64,000 nt of DNA from Mesorhizobium huakuii (GCF_030160235.1 NZ_BSNY01000023.1:124001-188000), one strand, 5' to 3'; positions 43,409 to 53,409 are shown, numbered from the stretch's first letter. Notes: generated by a model from the letters alone, not told the origin. A program made the numbers and translations.

Positions 43409-44577
43409 GGTCTTGCATCCGTTCGCGGAAGGTCGAGGGATGGCGCGCGGCCATCGGGCGATCCGCCGGGATAAGCTTGCGCCGGCCTCGCGAACCAGCC
43501 GGCATGACCGGCCCGGGCTTGCCGGACATAAGGGAAGTGGCGCTTGAGGCTGTTGAGCGGCCTTTCGAAAACCAGCCAGGAAATCGCGGCCACGACAATC
43601 GTGGCGCTGCTTGCAACCAGGAACCGTCCTGCCCCTTGTTCCGAGACATTGAGCGGAATCCACGGCTGCGACTTGATAGCGAGCGACAACAGTATGGGGT
43701 GATAGAGATAGACGCCGTAGCTGATACGGCCGAGGGCGAGCAGCGGCGGCAGTTCCGCCACCCTGCCAGGGATGCCGCCAAGGCCGCGCGAACAGGCGGC
43801 GACGATTACTATCAGCGGCACCAGGGGCAGGACTTGCAGCAGCAGCCAGCGGGCCCATTCCAGCGTCGGATCGGGAGGTGCCGGGACAAACCACTCGATC
43901 ATCAGGAACGCGGCCGCGAAGGCAGGCCAGCCCAGCCGCATCCATTGCGGCAGGCCGGCGCCCCTCGACCGCCAGCAGGCAAGCAGCGCGCCCGACGCCA
44001 GCGCGTCCATGGATGCCGGCGGCAGCAGGTCGCGCGCCAGTGCCGGGTTGGCGGTGACCGGCCAGTAGAAGCGATAGGCCAGCGACAGCGCGATGACGCC
44101 GATGCAGATCTGTTCGAAGCGCCGGTATGGGACCAGCAGGACGACCAGCGGCCAGGCGATATAGAACTGCTCCTCGATGCTCAGGCTCCAGAAATGGCAG
44201 AGAACCCAGGGGTTCCAGTCGTTGCGCAGCGCATACCAGAAATTCGACAGGTAAAGCGCATGCCAGACCAGCGATCCCCTGGACTGCTCCAGATCAAACA
44301 GCCAGACGAAACCCAGCACGGCAAAATAGGGAGGGAATATCCGCAGCGCCCGCCTGATGTAGAAGGAACGCAGCGCGGGGCCGGCTTCAAACGCGGCGGC
44401 CGAACGCGCTTCCAGGAGCAGGCGGGTGATCAGGAAGCCGCTGAGAACGAAGAACAGCCGCACGCCCATATGGCCCCAGAACGAGGATCCTCCCGCCGCG
44501 AAGAAATGGGAATACATCACCATCGTCACGGCGATGGCCCTCAGCGCGTCCAACTGGATGTCGCGGGCATTTGCCAT
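43405..44577 (-). CDS. Acyltransferase family 3 membrane protein
   Basis: Encodes 390 residues with about ten membrane segments. It opens with IQLDALRAIAVTMVMYSHF (the R-A-x-A motif and catalytic His region) and has FFVLSGFLITRLLL and FWSLSIEEQFYIAWP, all hallmarks of OatA/NodX-type acyltransferases. These acetylate or succinylate extracytoplasmic sugars. It heads the leftward operon of two glycosyltransferases and an exporter, so the glycan is probably O-acylated. Confidence 0.93.
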   Translation of the reverse strand: MANARDIQLDALRAIAVTMVMYSHFFAAGGSSFWGHMGVRLFFVLSGFLITRLLLEARSAAAFEAGPALRSFYIRRALRIFPPYFAVLGFVWLFDLEQSRGSLVWHALYLSNFWYALRNDWNPWVLCHFWSLSIEEQFYIAWPLVVLLVPYRRFEQICIGVIALSLAYRFYWPVTANPALARDLLPPASMDALASGALLACWRSRGAGLPQWMRLGWPAFAAAFLMIEWFVPAPPDPTLEWARWLLLQVLPLVPLIVIVAACSRGLGGIPGRVAELPPLLALGRISYGVYLYHPILLSLAIKSQPWIPLNVSEQGAGRFLVASSATIVVAAISWLVFERPLNSLKRHFPYVRQARAGHAGWFARPAQAYPGGSPDGRAPSLDLPRTDARP

Positions 44578-45576
44578 CAGCAGCTTCCACGGGCGGCGTG
44601 GCGTCCGCGATGAGGCCGGCAGCGGGCCATTTCGAGCGGCAGGCCAAAGCGCATGAGACCCGCCGCTACGCCAACGTTATCAAACCCGCGCTGTGCGAGC
44701 CTGCCTGGGTCGATCTCGCAATCGACGGACGGACGGCTCAAGTCGGTCAACCCGGCGGAATCCTTCACGGCGTATGTCCAGTCGCAAGCGAGTCCCCCGT
44801 CGGATGGTTCGGTCACGGCATTGTGCAGCGCAACACAAAAAATTTAGCGAGCTGAAATACTTATGTGAGCGGGGCCAAAAATCGGCAAAAAGCCGCCATT
44901 TTTTCGGGTTCTGGCGATTTCCCATAGCACTTCAACCTTTTGGTTCGAGTTGTGTCAGTCTACTCGCCTTGGTTGATCGGAGGCATTTCTGCTTCAGGAG
45001 ACAGGAAGTGTCCGAATTTTCGTTAAAAAGATCTCGAAATTCGATAATCTACATTTTAGCTATTTGGGTTCATTCGGATTTGTCCGGGGAATGAACTGGA
45101 ATCATTGGCTTTTGCGATGCAGCATAGTTTGCCCTTTTTCGTCGGCCGACCACACGGCTTGCTCCCTCAAAGGCAGGCATTCGGCCAAGCCGCGGGTTGT
45201 GGAAAGGCCTTTCACGCGGCAAGAAAGCCGTGGCCCGCCGAGGGCTCACACCGCCCCAAACACCACCGTCTGCGCCAGCCCTCGACAAGGCGCTCGGCGG
45301 CGGCTGGGATGGTAAGACCGGGCCAGGGCCAGGCGGCCCGGTGACCGGTTGCGCCTGTCATGGAGGCCGGCATTTGCGATGGCGGCCTTCAGGGAATGAG
45401 GGAACTGCAATTCCTGGCGCAGGCCTCGGCCTCCGTACAATGGTCGATCTTTCATGCACCGACGGCAGGGCTGCTGGTGATGGCGCCACGGCCGGCGGGA
45501 CTGTGCACGGCGTCGTGAACGAAATGTGTAACCAAAATCGGGGGCCGTCCGTTTATGATGCGACGGAGGCCATGCG
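44578..45576. other. One-kilobase gene-poor, AT-richer region
   Basis: No supported gene on either strand. Bases 44820-45110 are clearly AT-richer than the rest of the window and contain the palindrome TCGAAATTCGA (45034-45044) and runs such as CATTTTTTCGGG. The left part should hold the promoter of the glycan operon. Around 45286-45320 one frame reads DKALGGGWDGK, faintly like the C-terminus of a NodT-type outer membrane efflux protein, which may be a decayed gene end. Confidence 0.5.
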
Positions 45577-46263
45577 ATGTCGCGCACCTACGATCTTGCA
45601 TCCGATGTGATCCGGCGTGTCTATGAAAGGCGGATAGACGCGCCGGCGATCCTCGATAGCGCCACGGAATTTCCGAACGCCGCGAAATTCACCGGCGCCT
45701 GGCGCGACATCCGCGATGAAGCGCTTGGCGTGCATCTGGGCAAGGTCCCGCGTTTCCACGACATCATGCCCGAGCAGGCCGATATCTCGGCCAATGACGG
45801 CCTCGACTGGCGCATGTTCGTGCTCAAGGCCTACGACATGCCGGTGCCGGAGAACCTGGCGCGGATGCCGGTTCTCAGCCGCTTGCTTGCCGAATGCCCG
45901 GAAGTCAAATCGGCGGCGATCTCCTTCCTGGCGCCGCGCAAGCACATACCCAGCCATCGCGGACCTTTCCGCGGCATCATGCGGTTTCACCTTGGCCTGG
46001 TCATCCCGCGCCAGGCCGACGGCCGCCCGGCAACCATCATGATGATCGACCATCAGGAGAAACGGATCACCGACGGCGAAGGCATGCTGTGGGACGACAC
46101 CTACCCGCACGAGGTGATGAACAACGCCGATGAAACCCGGATCGCCTTGCTCATGGATGTCTGGCGTCCGGGAATGCCCTGGGACATGGAAATGCTGTCC
46201 CGGGTGATCGTGCGCGGCGTACAGGCGGGCATGCGCCGCCGGGGCGTGTCGTTCGGCGGCTGA
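45577..46263 (+). CDS. Aspartyl/asparaginyl beta-hydroxylase-like (LpxO-type) Fe/2OG oxygenase
   Basis: Encodes 228 residues. The HIPSHRGPFRGIMRFHLGL stretch holds the first metal His and 2-oxoglutarate Arg pattern, and WDDTYPHEVMNN holds the second His. This matches the Asp/Asn hydroxylase fold that includes LpxO, which 2-hydroxylates lipid A acyl chains. The start ATG lacks a strong ribosome site. The substrate may be a lipid A chain or another acyl group; the length is slightly shorter than classical LpxO. Confidence 0.85.
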   Translation: MSRTYDLASDVIRRVYERRIDAPAILDSATEFPNAAKFTGAWRDIRDEALGVHLGKVPRFHDIMPEQADISANDGLDWRMFVLKAYDMPVPENLARMPVLSRLLAECPEVKSAAISFLAPRKHIPSHRGPFRGIMRFHLGLVIPRQADGRPATIMMIDHQEKRITDGEGMLWDDTYPHEVMNNADETRIALLMDVWRPGMPWDMEMLSRVIVRGVQAGMRRRGVSFGG

Positions 46264-46399
46264 GCCGGCGAGGGCGCCTCAACATCTGCCTTGACCCTAT
46301 CAAGCCGTCCGTGCTGCCTCACGACAGGTCGGCCGGTTCGGCCTATCCCATTGCCGCCGGGCCGGTTTTTGCCATCCGGCAGGGAAGGGTGGAACAGAA

Positions 46400-47281
46400 G
46401 TGACATCGATGCCGGTTGCCAATCGCGAAGCGGCGCCCTTGCCCGTCGCGGCGCTGATGGGGGCCATGGTGTCGATCCAGATCGGCGCCACCTTCGCAAA
46501 GACCCTGTTCCCGCAGATCGGCGCGCAAGGCACGACGACGCTGCGGCTGGTAATCGGCGCGCTGATGCTGATCGCGGTGCTGCGGCCCTGGCAGATGCGG
46601 CCGTCGCGCGCCACCTTGCCGTGGCTGGTCGCCTATGGGGTGACGCTCTGCGCGCTCAACCTCTTGTTCTACGCAGCCCTTGCCAGGATCCCGCTCGGCG
46701 TCGCCGTGGCGCTCGAATTTTCCGGGCCGCTGCTGGTGGCGACGCTGACCTCAAGGCGCGCCAGCGATTTTGCCTGGATCGCGCTTGCGCTGGCCGGCAT
46801 CATCCTGTTGTCGCCTTTCATCCGCTCCTTGCAGCCGCTCGATCCGACCGGGGTGATGCTGGCATTGGCGGCCGGCGGCTTCTGGGCGCTCTATATCGTG
46901 CTGGCGCAGAAGGCAGGGGCGGAGCTCGGCACCCGCACCACCGCCTATGGCATGGCGATCGCCGCCGTGCTGGTGCTGCCCTTTGGCGTGGCGCAGGCGG
47001 GAACCGGGCTTCTGGCGCCGTCGATCCTGGTCAGCGCGCTGCTCGTCGGCCTGTTTTCCAGCGCGCTGCCGTTCTTCCTGGAGATGGTGGCGCTGACCCG
47101 CATGCCGGCGCGCATCTACGGCACGCTGACCTGCCTGGAGCCGGGGCTCGGCGCGCTGGCCGGCTTCCTGTTCCTGCACGAAAGCCTGACCCCGCCGCAA
47201 CTGGCCGGCATCGCCGCCGTCATCGTCGCGGCCGCCGGCACGGCACTGACCTCGAAGCCGCCGGTGCCTTCGCCGGAATAG
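46400..47281 (+). CDS. RhtA/EamA family exporter
   Basis: Encodes 293 residues from a GTG (an ATG 9 nt later is possible). Ten membrane segments in two EamA-type halves are visible. The stretches FYAALARIPLGVAVALEFSG and LTRMPARIYGTLTCLEPGLG are close to the E. coli threonine/homoserine exporter RhtA. Probable substrates are amino acids or related metabolites. It lies 136 nt after the hydroxylase gene and is likely independent. Confidence 0.9.
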   Translation: MTSMPVANREAAPLPVAALMGAMVSIQIGATFAKTLFPQIGAQGTTTLRLVIGALMLIAVLRPWQMRPSRATLPWLVAYGVTLCALNLLFYAALARIPLGVAVALEFSGPLLVATLTSRRASDFAWIALALAGIILLSPFIRSLQPLDPTGVMLALAAGGFWALYIVLAQKAGAELGTRTTAYGMAIAAVLVLPFGVAQAGTGLLAPSILVSALLVGLFSSALPFFLEMVALTRMPARIYGTLTCLEPGLGALAGFLFLHESLTPPQLAGIAAVIVAAAGTALTSKPPVPSPE

Positions 47282-47340
47282 CGTGGACGCCAGGACCGCA
47301 TGGCGACTTCATCTTGGCGCGAGCCGGCGGCCTGTTGTCG

Positions 47341-47721
47341 TCAGAACTTGACGCTGAGGTTGGCCTTGGCGCCATTGTCGACCGCGCCGCCGCCGAACTG
47401 GCCGGAATAGGACAGGCCGAGCGTCGCATTGGGCGACATTTCATGTCGATTGCCGGCTTCGATGACAGCCGCATCCCCAGAGATCGGCACGCCGGCGATG
47501 GTGAAAGCGTCGCCGCCCACGAAGGCGAAGCTGGAGGTCGGCGTGATGTCGCCGAAAGCGTGGCGCCAGCCGAGCATGCCGCGCGCGGTGGCATTGACGC
47601 CGCCAAGCGCGAAATCGGTCGAGCCGCGCAGGCCGAGCGTGGTGAAGGTGGCGTTGCTGCTCGTGCCGGCGCTGGTCACCAGGCCAGGAAAATCGCGCTG
47701 CCCGTCCGGCAGCGGAACCAT
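47341..47721 (-). pseudogene. Autotransporter beta-barrel C-terminal remnant
   Basis: Only 126 residues remain. From TTLGLRGSTDF through ATARGMLGWRHAFGD and FTIAGVPI to the terminal ANLSVKF they match the last strands of type Va autotransporter barrels, including the terminal Phe. Signal peptide, passenger and the first barrel strands are missing; the AraC gene starts just upstream of the truncation. The first 25 residues look like read-through of unrelated sequence. Not likely functional alone. Confidence 0.8.
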
Positions 47722-47727
47722 CCGGAC

Positions 47728-48690
47728 CTATCTCACGCTCGTTGGCGTGTAGCCGAAGCGGCGGCGGAAACAGCGGTTGAAGTAGGACACATCGCTGAAG
47801 CCGTTTATCAGCGCGATTTCGCTGACGCGCAGGGCGTCATGATGCCTTTGCGAGAGCATCTTGCGTGCTCCCTGCAAGCGCTGTTCGAGAACACGTTCGG
47901 AAAAGCTGATGCCTGTCTCCTGGAGCAGATCCTGGACGTAGCGCGCCGACAGGCCGAGTTCTTTCGCGACGCCTTGCGCGGAGATGCCGGGATTGGCGAA
48001 ATTGTCGGTGATCCTGGCCAGGATTGCCTGCAGCCTCGCCGCCCGCAGGCCGCGCAGGCCGGCCAGTTCGGCGGCCTCGCCCTTCGCGCCGGTCACCAGC
48101 CCGATCAGATCGACGATCGTTTCCGTGGCATGGGTTATGAGATCGGGCGAGGCGAGAGGAGGGCCGGTCTCGAGCAATTGGCAATAGCGTTTGAGGAAAT
48201 CGAGCGCTTCGTTTTCGACTTCGATCTTCAGCGCCAGCCTGTCGTCGATCTGCGGGAAGGCCTGGGTGAGGATCGCGCGTGGCACGACCACGTTCGTCCA
48301 CGCATTCCAGTCGGCGCCGGTCATTTTCAGCGCTTCCGCCGCGGTGACCAGGACGGCTTCCCCCTGGCCGACGCCGTATTCGCGGCCGGCCTGCGCCCCG
48401 CTCAACACGGTGTCGGCCTTGTTGATCAGCAGCAGATAGCCGTCATTGCCGTCATCGGCGATGTTGCTCGCCTTCCGCGTCGCCTGCCGGATCGTCCCGG
48501 CCATCTGGCCAAGCACGAGCGATCCGACAGCGGTGGCTTCGATCGCGGCCTGGAACGGCAGTTTTTCCGATATGCCGTATTCGACCGACCAGATCTCGGC
48601 GACATGAATATCCTGCCAGAGGGAAAAGCGGTCGCGTTCGCCAAGATGCTCGGGCAATTGAGCTGATGAAAATACTGTTTTTCGTGACAA
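47728..48690 (-). CDS. AraC family regulator
   Basis: Encodes 320 residues from a TTG. The N-terminal half has the AraC-binding-like pattern (LINKADTVLSGAQAGREYGV, GQGEAVLV). The C-terminal 110 residues contain two helix-turn-helix units: AQGVAKELGLSARYVQDLL and INGFSDVSYFNRCFRRRFG. The stop falls 6 nt before the autotransporter remnant. Its target is unclear from context. Confidence 0.88.
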   Translation of the reverse strand: MSRKTVFSSAQLPEHLGERDRFSLWQDIHVAEIWSVEYGISEKLPFQAAIEATAVGSLVLGQMAGTIRQATRKASNIADDGNDGYLLLINKADTVLSGAQAGREYGVGQGEAVLVTAAEALKMTGADWNAWTNVVVPRAILTQAFPQIDDRLALKIEVENEALDFLKRYCQLLETGPPLASPDLITHATETIVDLIGLVTGAKGEAAELAGLRGLRAARLQAILARITDNFANPGISAQGVAKELGLSARYVQDLLQETGISFSERVLEQRLQGARKMLSQRHHDALRVSEIALINGFSDVSYFNRCFRRRFGYTPTSVR

Positions 48691-48964
48691 GGAAGCGCCC
48701 CCGCTAAACCCGCATTCTCAAAAAATCGAACGCGGCGCTTTCCATTCCAGGAATAACCAGCGACATAGGTCGCCAAGCGTTCAACGGATCGAGTTGGACC
48801 CTTAGTCGAGCTCAGTCACGCTTGGCGTCACCCGAAAGTATGACGCCAGCAAAATCGTCCAGGCAGGATCGGCGTCCTTGCACCGACCGGGCCGCTCAAA
48901 AATTGCTGGTTTCATCTTTTGCCCGCCATCCATCATGGGGGCATGCCGGGGTGTAGGAGAGACG

Positions 48965-50110
48965 GTGGGAAGGCTGAGCAGCGAAGTCCTTTTTTCGATT
49001 GTCGGCGATATCTACGACTGCGTGCTGAATCCCGACGGGTGGACCGGGGTCATGATCCGCATCACCGAAGCCATGGATGCGGCCTATAGCACCATCGCGC
49101 TTGCCAGCACCGCCGGCAATCATGGTCGCTTCGCGGCCCAGTCGCCGTGGGATCCGGAGCGGATGCGCGTGCTCCAGGAGGATTATGACTTCGACGCGAT
49201 TCCCGGGCTGAAGGCCGCGGTCGTCGGCGATATCGACACGCCCGTCGCGACATTGTCGCATATGAGCGAAGCCGACCTCCAGCGGACGGCCTTTTTTCAG
49301 AATTGGGCCAAACCGCAGGGATTGCGTGAAGGCTGCATCACCAAATTCGTTCATACATCGGACCGCATCGGGCTCATGGGTTGCACCACGCGGGCAAGCA
49401 GGGAGGTGATTTCGGCCGAGGAGCAGCGTTTCCTGGCAATGCTGTCGCCGCATCTGCGCCGTGCGTCGCTGATCGGCGACCTGCTCGACCAGGCCCGTGT
49501 CGCCGCCAATCTTTATCGCTCGGCGCTCGACCATCTCGCCGTGCCGGTCGTTCTGACCGGTGCCAACGGCGCGATCCTCCATGCCAATGGAGCCGCCGGT
49601 CTGATGCTCTCGGGACATGGTCCCATTCTTTCCAGGAACGGCGTGCTGCAAACGGAGAATCCGGCGGTTGCCCGTGCCCTGCTGGAAGCGATCGCCGGCG
49701 CCGCGGACGCGGATGGCTCGCTTGGGGCACGCGGCATCGGCCTGCCCATTTCGGCCCCGGGTCAGCCGCCCGCCGTCGCCTATGTGCTGCCGTTGAGCGA
49801 AGGCACGGCGCGCGCGGCTTTCCGGCCCGCCTGTGCCGCCGTCTTCGTCTCGACCACGACGTCCTCTTCGCCACTGCCCGAGGCCGTTCTGACCACGCTG
49901 TTCGACCTCACGCCGGCGGAGGCGCGGGTTCTGCTGCGCATCGGCAGCGGATTGTCGGCGTCCAGAAGCGCCTTGTCGCTCGGCATCGGCGAAAACACGC
50001 TGAAGACCCACCTCAACCGCATCTTCGCCAAGACCGGCACACGCCGCCAGGCCGATCTGGTCAAACTCCTTTCGGATATCGGCACGCCCGTCGCAACTCC
50101 CGGATCATAG
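48965..50110 (+). CDS. LuxR family transcriptional regulator with PAS-like region
   Basis: Encodes 381 residues. The GTG at 48965 is preferred because AGGAG sits 5 nt before it; the frame is open upstream but without a ribosome site. The middle part (VPVVLTGANGAILHANGAA, LMLSGHGPIL) resembles a PAS fold. The C-terminus has the LuxR helix-turn-helix (LTPAEARVLLRIGSGLS, then IGENTLKTHLNRIFAKTGT). Most rhizobial relatives are uncharacterised. It is divergent from the AraC gene. Confidence 0.88.
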   Translation: MGRLSSEVLFSIVGDIYDCVLNPDGWTGVMIRITEAMDAAYSTIALASTAGNHGRFAAQSPWDPERMRVLQEDYDFDAIPGLKAAVVGDIDTPVATLSHMSEADLQRTAFFQNWAKPQGLREGCITKFVHTSDRIGLMGCTTRASREVISAEEQRFLAMLSPHLRRASLIGDLLDQARVAANLYRSALDHLAVPVVLTGANGAILHANGAAGLMLSGHGPILSRNGVLQTENPAVARALLEAIAGAADADGSLGARGIGLPISAPGQPPAVAYVLPLSEGTARAAFRPACAAVFVSTTTSSSPLPEAVLTTLFDLTPAEARVLLRIGSGLSASRSALSLGIGENTLKTHLNRIFAKTGTRRQADLVKLLSDIGTPVATPGS

Positions 50111-50135
50111 TGCGGACCCGGCCGAGGCCGCCGGT

Positions 50136-50150
50136 CTCCGCCTCGCGGAG
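50136..50150. terminator. Short hairpin after the LuxR gene
   Basis: CTCCGC (50136-50141) and GCGGAG (50145-50150) form a 6-bp stem with a 3-nt loop, 25 nt after the stop. No T-tract; weak evidence. Confidence 0.35.
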
Positions 50151-50349
50151 GGGTTAGCAGTTTCCTGACGCGCCGATCGACTGCGGCCGATCGGCCACAG
50201 CGATCCGGAAAGTGCAGTGGCGCGTTTCAGGACAAGTCCAGTGCGGCCCAGCCCAAGACGTGACCGGCGGACAATGCAACACCGGGGGCTCGATCGCCGC
50301 GGAGCATTTTCGCGGCGGGGACCACAACCCCTGGGGCGGCAGACAAACT

Positions 50350-51054
50350 ATGAAAACGATCCTACTCGCTACGGCCTTCTTCCTCGCGCCGATCGGCATG
50401 GCATGCGCGGCTGACATCAACGAGGTTTCGCCCGTTTCCGGCTATGACTGGTCCGGTCTCTATGCCGGTGTCAACGTCGGTTATGTAGCCGGAAAGTCCA
50501 ATCTCTTCATCGCTGGCGGCGGCATCGGCGGGACCACGGACCTTAATCTTCCCCTCGATCCAGACGGTTTTATTGGCGGTATTCATATCGGCGCCAACTA
50601 CCAGATGGAGAACCGTTTCGTGCTCGGCGCCGAGGCCGACATCGCCTACAGCAATGTCGACTCGCTGACGCCCCTCGATGCAGGTGGCGGTGGTTTCAGC
50701 ACATTGCTCAAGAGCGAACTCAAGTGGTCGGGTGCGGCGCGGCTGCGAGCGGGCTACGCTTTCGATCGGACTCTGCCCTACATCGCTGCCGGCGTGGCCG
50801 CGGCGAAGTATGAAGTGACTGCGATCGGCGGCAGCGGCGCCATTGAGATACCATTGCATGACGAGACCCATGTGGGCTGGACCGTTGGCGCCGGCATCGA
50901 GCATGCCTTTACCGACAGATGGATCGCGCGGGCCGAATACCGCTACTCCGACTTCGGCAGCAAGGACCTCTCGGTAGCGGCCGGTCTGCCCACGGAAACG
51001 CATGTCGATCTCAAGACGCACGATATCCGGGTCGGCCTCAGCTACAAGTTCTGA
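50350..51054 (+). CDS. Outer membrane beta-barrel protein (Omp25/RopB-like)
   Basis: Encodes 234 residues. The signal peptide is MKTILLATAFFLAPIGMACA. The mature part starts with DWSGLYAGVNVGYVAGKS, the standard first strand of the rhizobial/Brucella Omp25-Omp31 family, and ends with IRVGLSYKF, whose terminal Phe fits barrel assembly. Strands alternate with FVLGAEADIAYS, WSGAARLRAGYAF and WIARAEYRYSDFG. The start is the ATG just after AAACT; longer upstream frames have no signal peptide. Confidence 0.92.
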   Translation: MKTILLATAFFLAPIGMACAADINEVSPVSGYDWSGLYAGVNVGYVAGKSNLFIAGGGIGGTTDLNLPLDPDGFIGGIHIGANYQMENRFVLGAEADIAYSNVDSLTPLDAGGGGFSTLLKSELKWSGAARLRAGYAFDRTLPYIAAGVAAAKYEVTAIGGSGAIEIPLHDETHVGWTVGAGIEHAFTDRWIARAEYRYSDFGSKDLSVAAGLPTETHVDLKTHDIRVGLSYKF

Positions 51055-51202
51055 TCCGCCAGGCTGAACATCCCCGCGCGCGCCCTTGCCGCGCGGGGAA
51101 ACGCGATTCGCCGTCACATCGGCTTTCGCCAATCGACGGGCATCAACTCTCCATTGGACTTCGCCGGGGCGCCACCCATATTGAGTCCATGGAGCTTTGA
51201 GC

Positions 51203-52606
51203 GTGTCCTTCGCGCGGGTGGCCCTTCTTGCCATGGCTTTTGTCGCCGTGGCTGCATTTTCTCCCTTCTCGTCGGCTGGGAGCGAGAAGGTTGCGCTGAG
51301 CGTCGCCATTGACGGCGCCATCGGGCCGGCGAGCACCAGGCAACTCGAGGAGGCGCTCGATGTCGCCGCCAAGCGGGACGTCGCAGTCCTCATCCTGCAA
51401 CTCGATACGCCCGGCGGGCTGGTCACCTCGATGCGCGAGATGATCGCCGACATCCTGGCTTCGCCGGTGCCCGTCATCGGCTATGTCGCGCCGGCGGGCG
51501 GCCATGCGGCGAGCGCCGGCACCTATATCCTCTACGCTACCCATGTCGCGGCGATGGCGCCCGGCACCAATCTCGGCGCGGCCACACCGGTCGAGATCGG
51601 CGGGCTGCCGTCGCTGCCGGGCGGCGACAAGGGTGATCAGAAAGACCAGGGCGACCAGAAGGGCCAGGGCGATCAGAAAGGCCAGGACGGGCGGCCCGCG
51701 GGCGACGCGATGATGGCCAAGGTGACCAATGACGCGGTCGCCCTGATCCGCTCGCTCGCCGAACTGCGCGGGCGCAATGGCGACTGGGGCGAGAAGGCGG
51801 TGCGCGAGGCGGCAAGCCTGTCGGCCAATGCGGCGCTGCAGGAACATGTCATCGACTTCGTCGCCCACGACACCACCGAGCTGTTGCAACTGGCCGATGG
51901 GCGCACCGTCGATGTGGCCGGCAAAAAGCAAGTGCTGGCGACCAAGGGGCTGCCGGTCGAGACGTTGGAGCCCGGCTGGTTCATCCGGCTTCTCTCGGTC
52001 ATCACCGATCCGAACATCGCGGTCATCCTGATGCTGGTCGGCGTCTATGGCATCGTCTTCGAGTTCACCAGTCCCGGCGCGGTCGCGCCCGGCGTCATCG
52101 GCACCATCTGCCTGGTGCTCGGCCTCTATGCGCTCAACCTCCTGCCGATCAACTATACCGGCCTTGCGCTGATGCTGCTCGGCATCGCCTTCCTCATCAT
52201 CGAGGCCATCAATCCCACCGTCGTGCTCGGCGTGAGCGGCGTGGCCGCCTTCCTGTTCGGCGCCGCAATGCTGCTGAGGGTAGAGGGGCCGGGCTTTGCC
52301 ATGTCCTGGGCCGTCATCGGTCCCGCCGCCGCGCTGACGCTTGGGCTGGCGCTGCTGACCGGCACCTATGTCTGGGCGGCGCGCAAGAACCCGCCGCGCG
52401 TCGGTGGCGAGGCGATGCGCGGCCTGCCGGTCGAAATCCTCGACTGGCAGGGCGGTGAGGGCCATGTGCTGGCGCTGGGCGAGCGCTGGCGGGCAAGGGC
52501 CGACGAACCGATCGCGGCCGGCGACAGCGTCGAGGTCACCGACATCAGCGACCTGGTGCTGACCGTGCGGCGGCGCGATGCGGCAAGGAATGGAGCAAGA
52601 CAATGA
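51203..52606 (+). CDS. NfeD family membrane serine protease (long form)
   Basis: Encodes 467 residues from a GTG that has GGAG 8 nt upstream; a TTG 6 nt earlier is too close to it. A signal peptide precedes a ClpP/SppA-like protease domain ([27 protein letters not shown] carries the catalytic Ser). About five membrane segments (residues about 265-395) follow, and then a C-terminal OB-fold domain ([20 protein letters not shown]). A Gly/Asp/Gln/Lys-rich insert of about 25 residues, built on DQKGQG units, interrupts the protease domain near residue 150. NfeD proteins act with stomatin-like partners, here the next gene. Confidence 0.92.
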   Translation: MSFARVALLAMAFVAVAAFSPFSSAGSEKVALSVAIDGAIGPASTRQLEEALDVAAKRDVAVLILQLDTPGGLVTSMREMIADILASPVPVIGYVAPAGGHAASAGTYILYATHVAAMAPGTNLGAATPVEIGGLPSLPGGDKGDQKDQGDQKGQGDQKGQDGRPAGDAMMAKVTNDAVALIRSLAELRGRNGDWGEKAVREAASLSANAALQEHVIDFVAHDTTELLQLADGRTVDVAGKKQVLATKGLPVETLEPGWFIRLLSVITDPNIAVILMLVGVYGIVFEFTSPGAVAPGVIGTICLVLGLYALNLLPINYTGLALMLLGIAFLIIEAINPTVVLGVSGVAAFLFGAAMLLRVEGPGFAMSWAVIGPAAALTLGLALLTGTYVWAARKNPPRVGGEAMRGLPVEILDWQGGEGHVLALGERWRARADEPIAAGDSVEVTDISDLVLTVRRRDAARNGARQ

Positions 52607-53358
52607 TGGTTGGTTATGTGGCCTATCTGGTCGTTGCGCTGGTCGTGATCATGTTCCTGTCCGCGGCCGTGCGTATCCTCAGGGAATACCAGCGCGGCGT
52701 GGTCTTCACGCTCGGCCGCTTCACCGGGGTCAAGGGTCCGGGTCTCATCATCCTCGTCCCCTTCGTGCAGCAGATGGTGAAGGTCGATCTGCGGGTGGTG
52801 GTGCAGGATGTGCCGCCGCAGGACGTGATTTCGCGCGACAACGTCTCGGTGAAGGTCAACGCGGTGCTGTATTTCCGCATCGTCGACGCCGAGCGCGCGA
52901 TCATCCAGGTCGAGGACTACATGGCCGCCACCAACCAGCTGGCGCAGACCACGCTGCGCTCGGTGCTCGGCAAGCACGAGCTCGACGAGATGCTGGCCGA
53001 GCGCGACAAGCTCAACAGCGACATCCAGGAGATCCTCGACCAGCGCACCGACGCCTGGGGCATCAAGGTGTCCAATGTCGAGATCAAGCATGTCGACCTG
53101 AACGAGAGCATGATCCGCGCCATCGCCAAGCAGGCCGAAGCCGAGCGGCTGCGGCGCGCCAAGGTGATCAATGCCGATGGCGAGCAGCAGGCGGCGGCGA
53201 AACTGGTCGAGGCGGGCCGCATGCTGGCTGCCGAACCGCAGGCCATGCAACTGCGCTACTTCGAGGCTTTGCACGACATTGCCGGCGAGCGCTCGTCGAC
53301 GGTGGTGTTCCCGCTGCCGGTGGATCTGCTCAGCCAGTTCATGAAACAGGGGAAGTGA
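52603..53358 (+). CDS. Slipin (stomatin/SPFH family) membrane protein
   Basis: Encodes 251 residues. One N-terminal membrane segment ([18 protein letters not shown]) is followed by the SPFH domain: [27 protein letters not shown] and [13 protein letters not shown] charged helical C-terminal part contains [19 protein letters not shown]. Slipins form oligomeric rings in membrane microdomains and are cleaved by the cognate NfeD protease. The 4-nt overlap with nfeD shows a coupled pair. Confidence 0.94.
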   Translation: MMVGYVAYLVVALVVIMFLSAAVRILREYQRGVVFTLGRFTGVKGPGLIILVPFVQQMVKVDLRVVVQDVPPQDVISRDNVSVKVNAVLYFRIVDAERAIIQVEDYMAATNQLAQTTLRSVLGKHELDEMLAERDKLNSDIQEILDQRTDAWGIKVSNVEIKHVDLNESMIRAIAKQAEAERLRRAKVINADGEQQAAAKLVEAGRMLAAEPQAMQLRYFEALHDIAGERSSTVVFPLPVDLLSQFMKQGK

Positions 53359-53409
53359 GGGGGGAGCGCGTAGTCTCCACCACAAGGGGGAGATCGGCAG
53401 CTTCGCCCT

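Noticed and set aside
44577-44816. 79-codon minus-strand frame just upstream of the acyltransferase
   Set aside because: No ribosome site, no hydrophobic or domain pattern, and composition like random GC-rich sequence.
45197-45610. Possible gene reading MWKGLSRGKK with a DKALGGGWDGK segment
   Set aside because: Only a short stretch recalls NodT-type efflux proteins; the rest is not protein-like and it overlaps the hydroxylase gene start.
46291-48666. Very long plus-strand frame running over the RhtA-like, autotransporter and AraC genes
   Set aside because: It crosses three genes supported by motifs in other frames and has low-complexity Arg/Ala-rich content.
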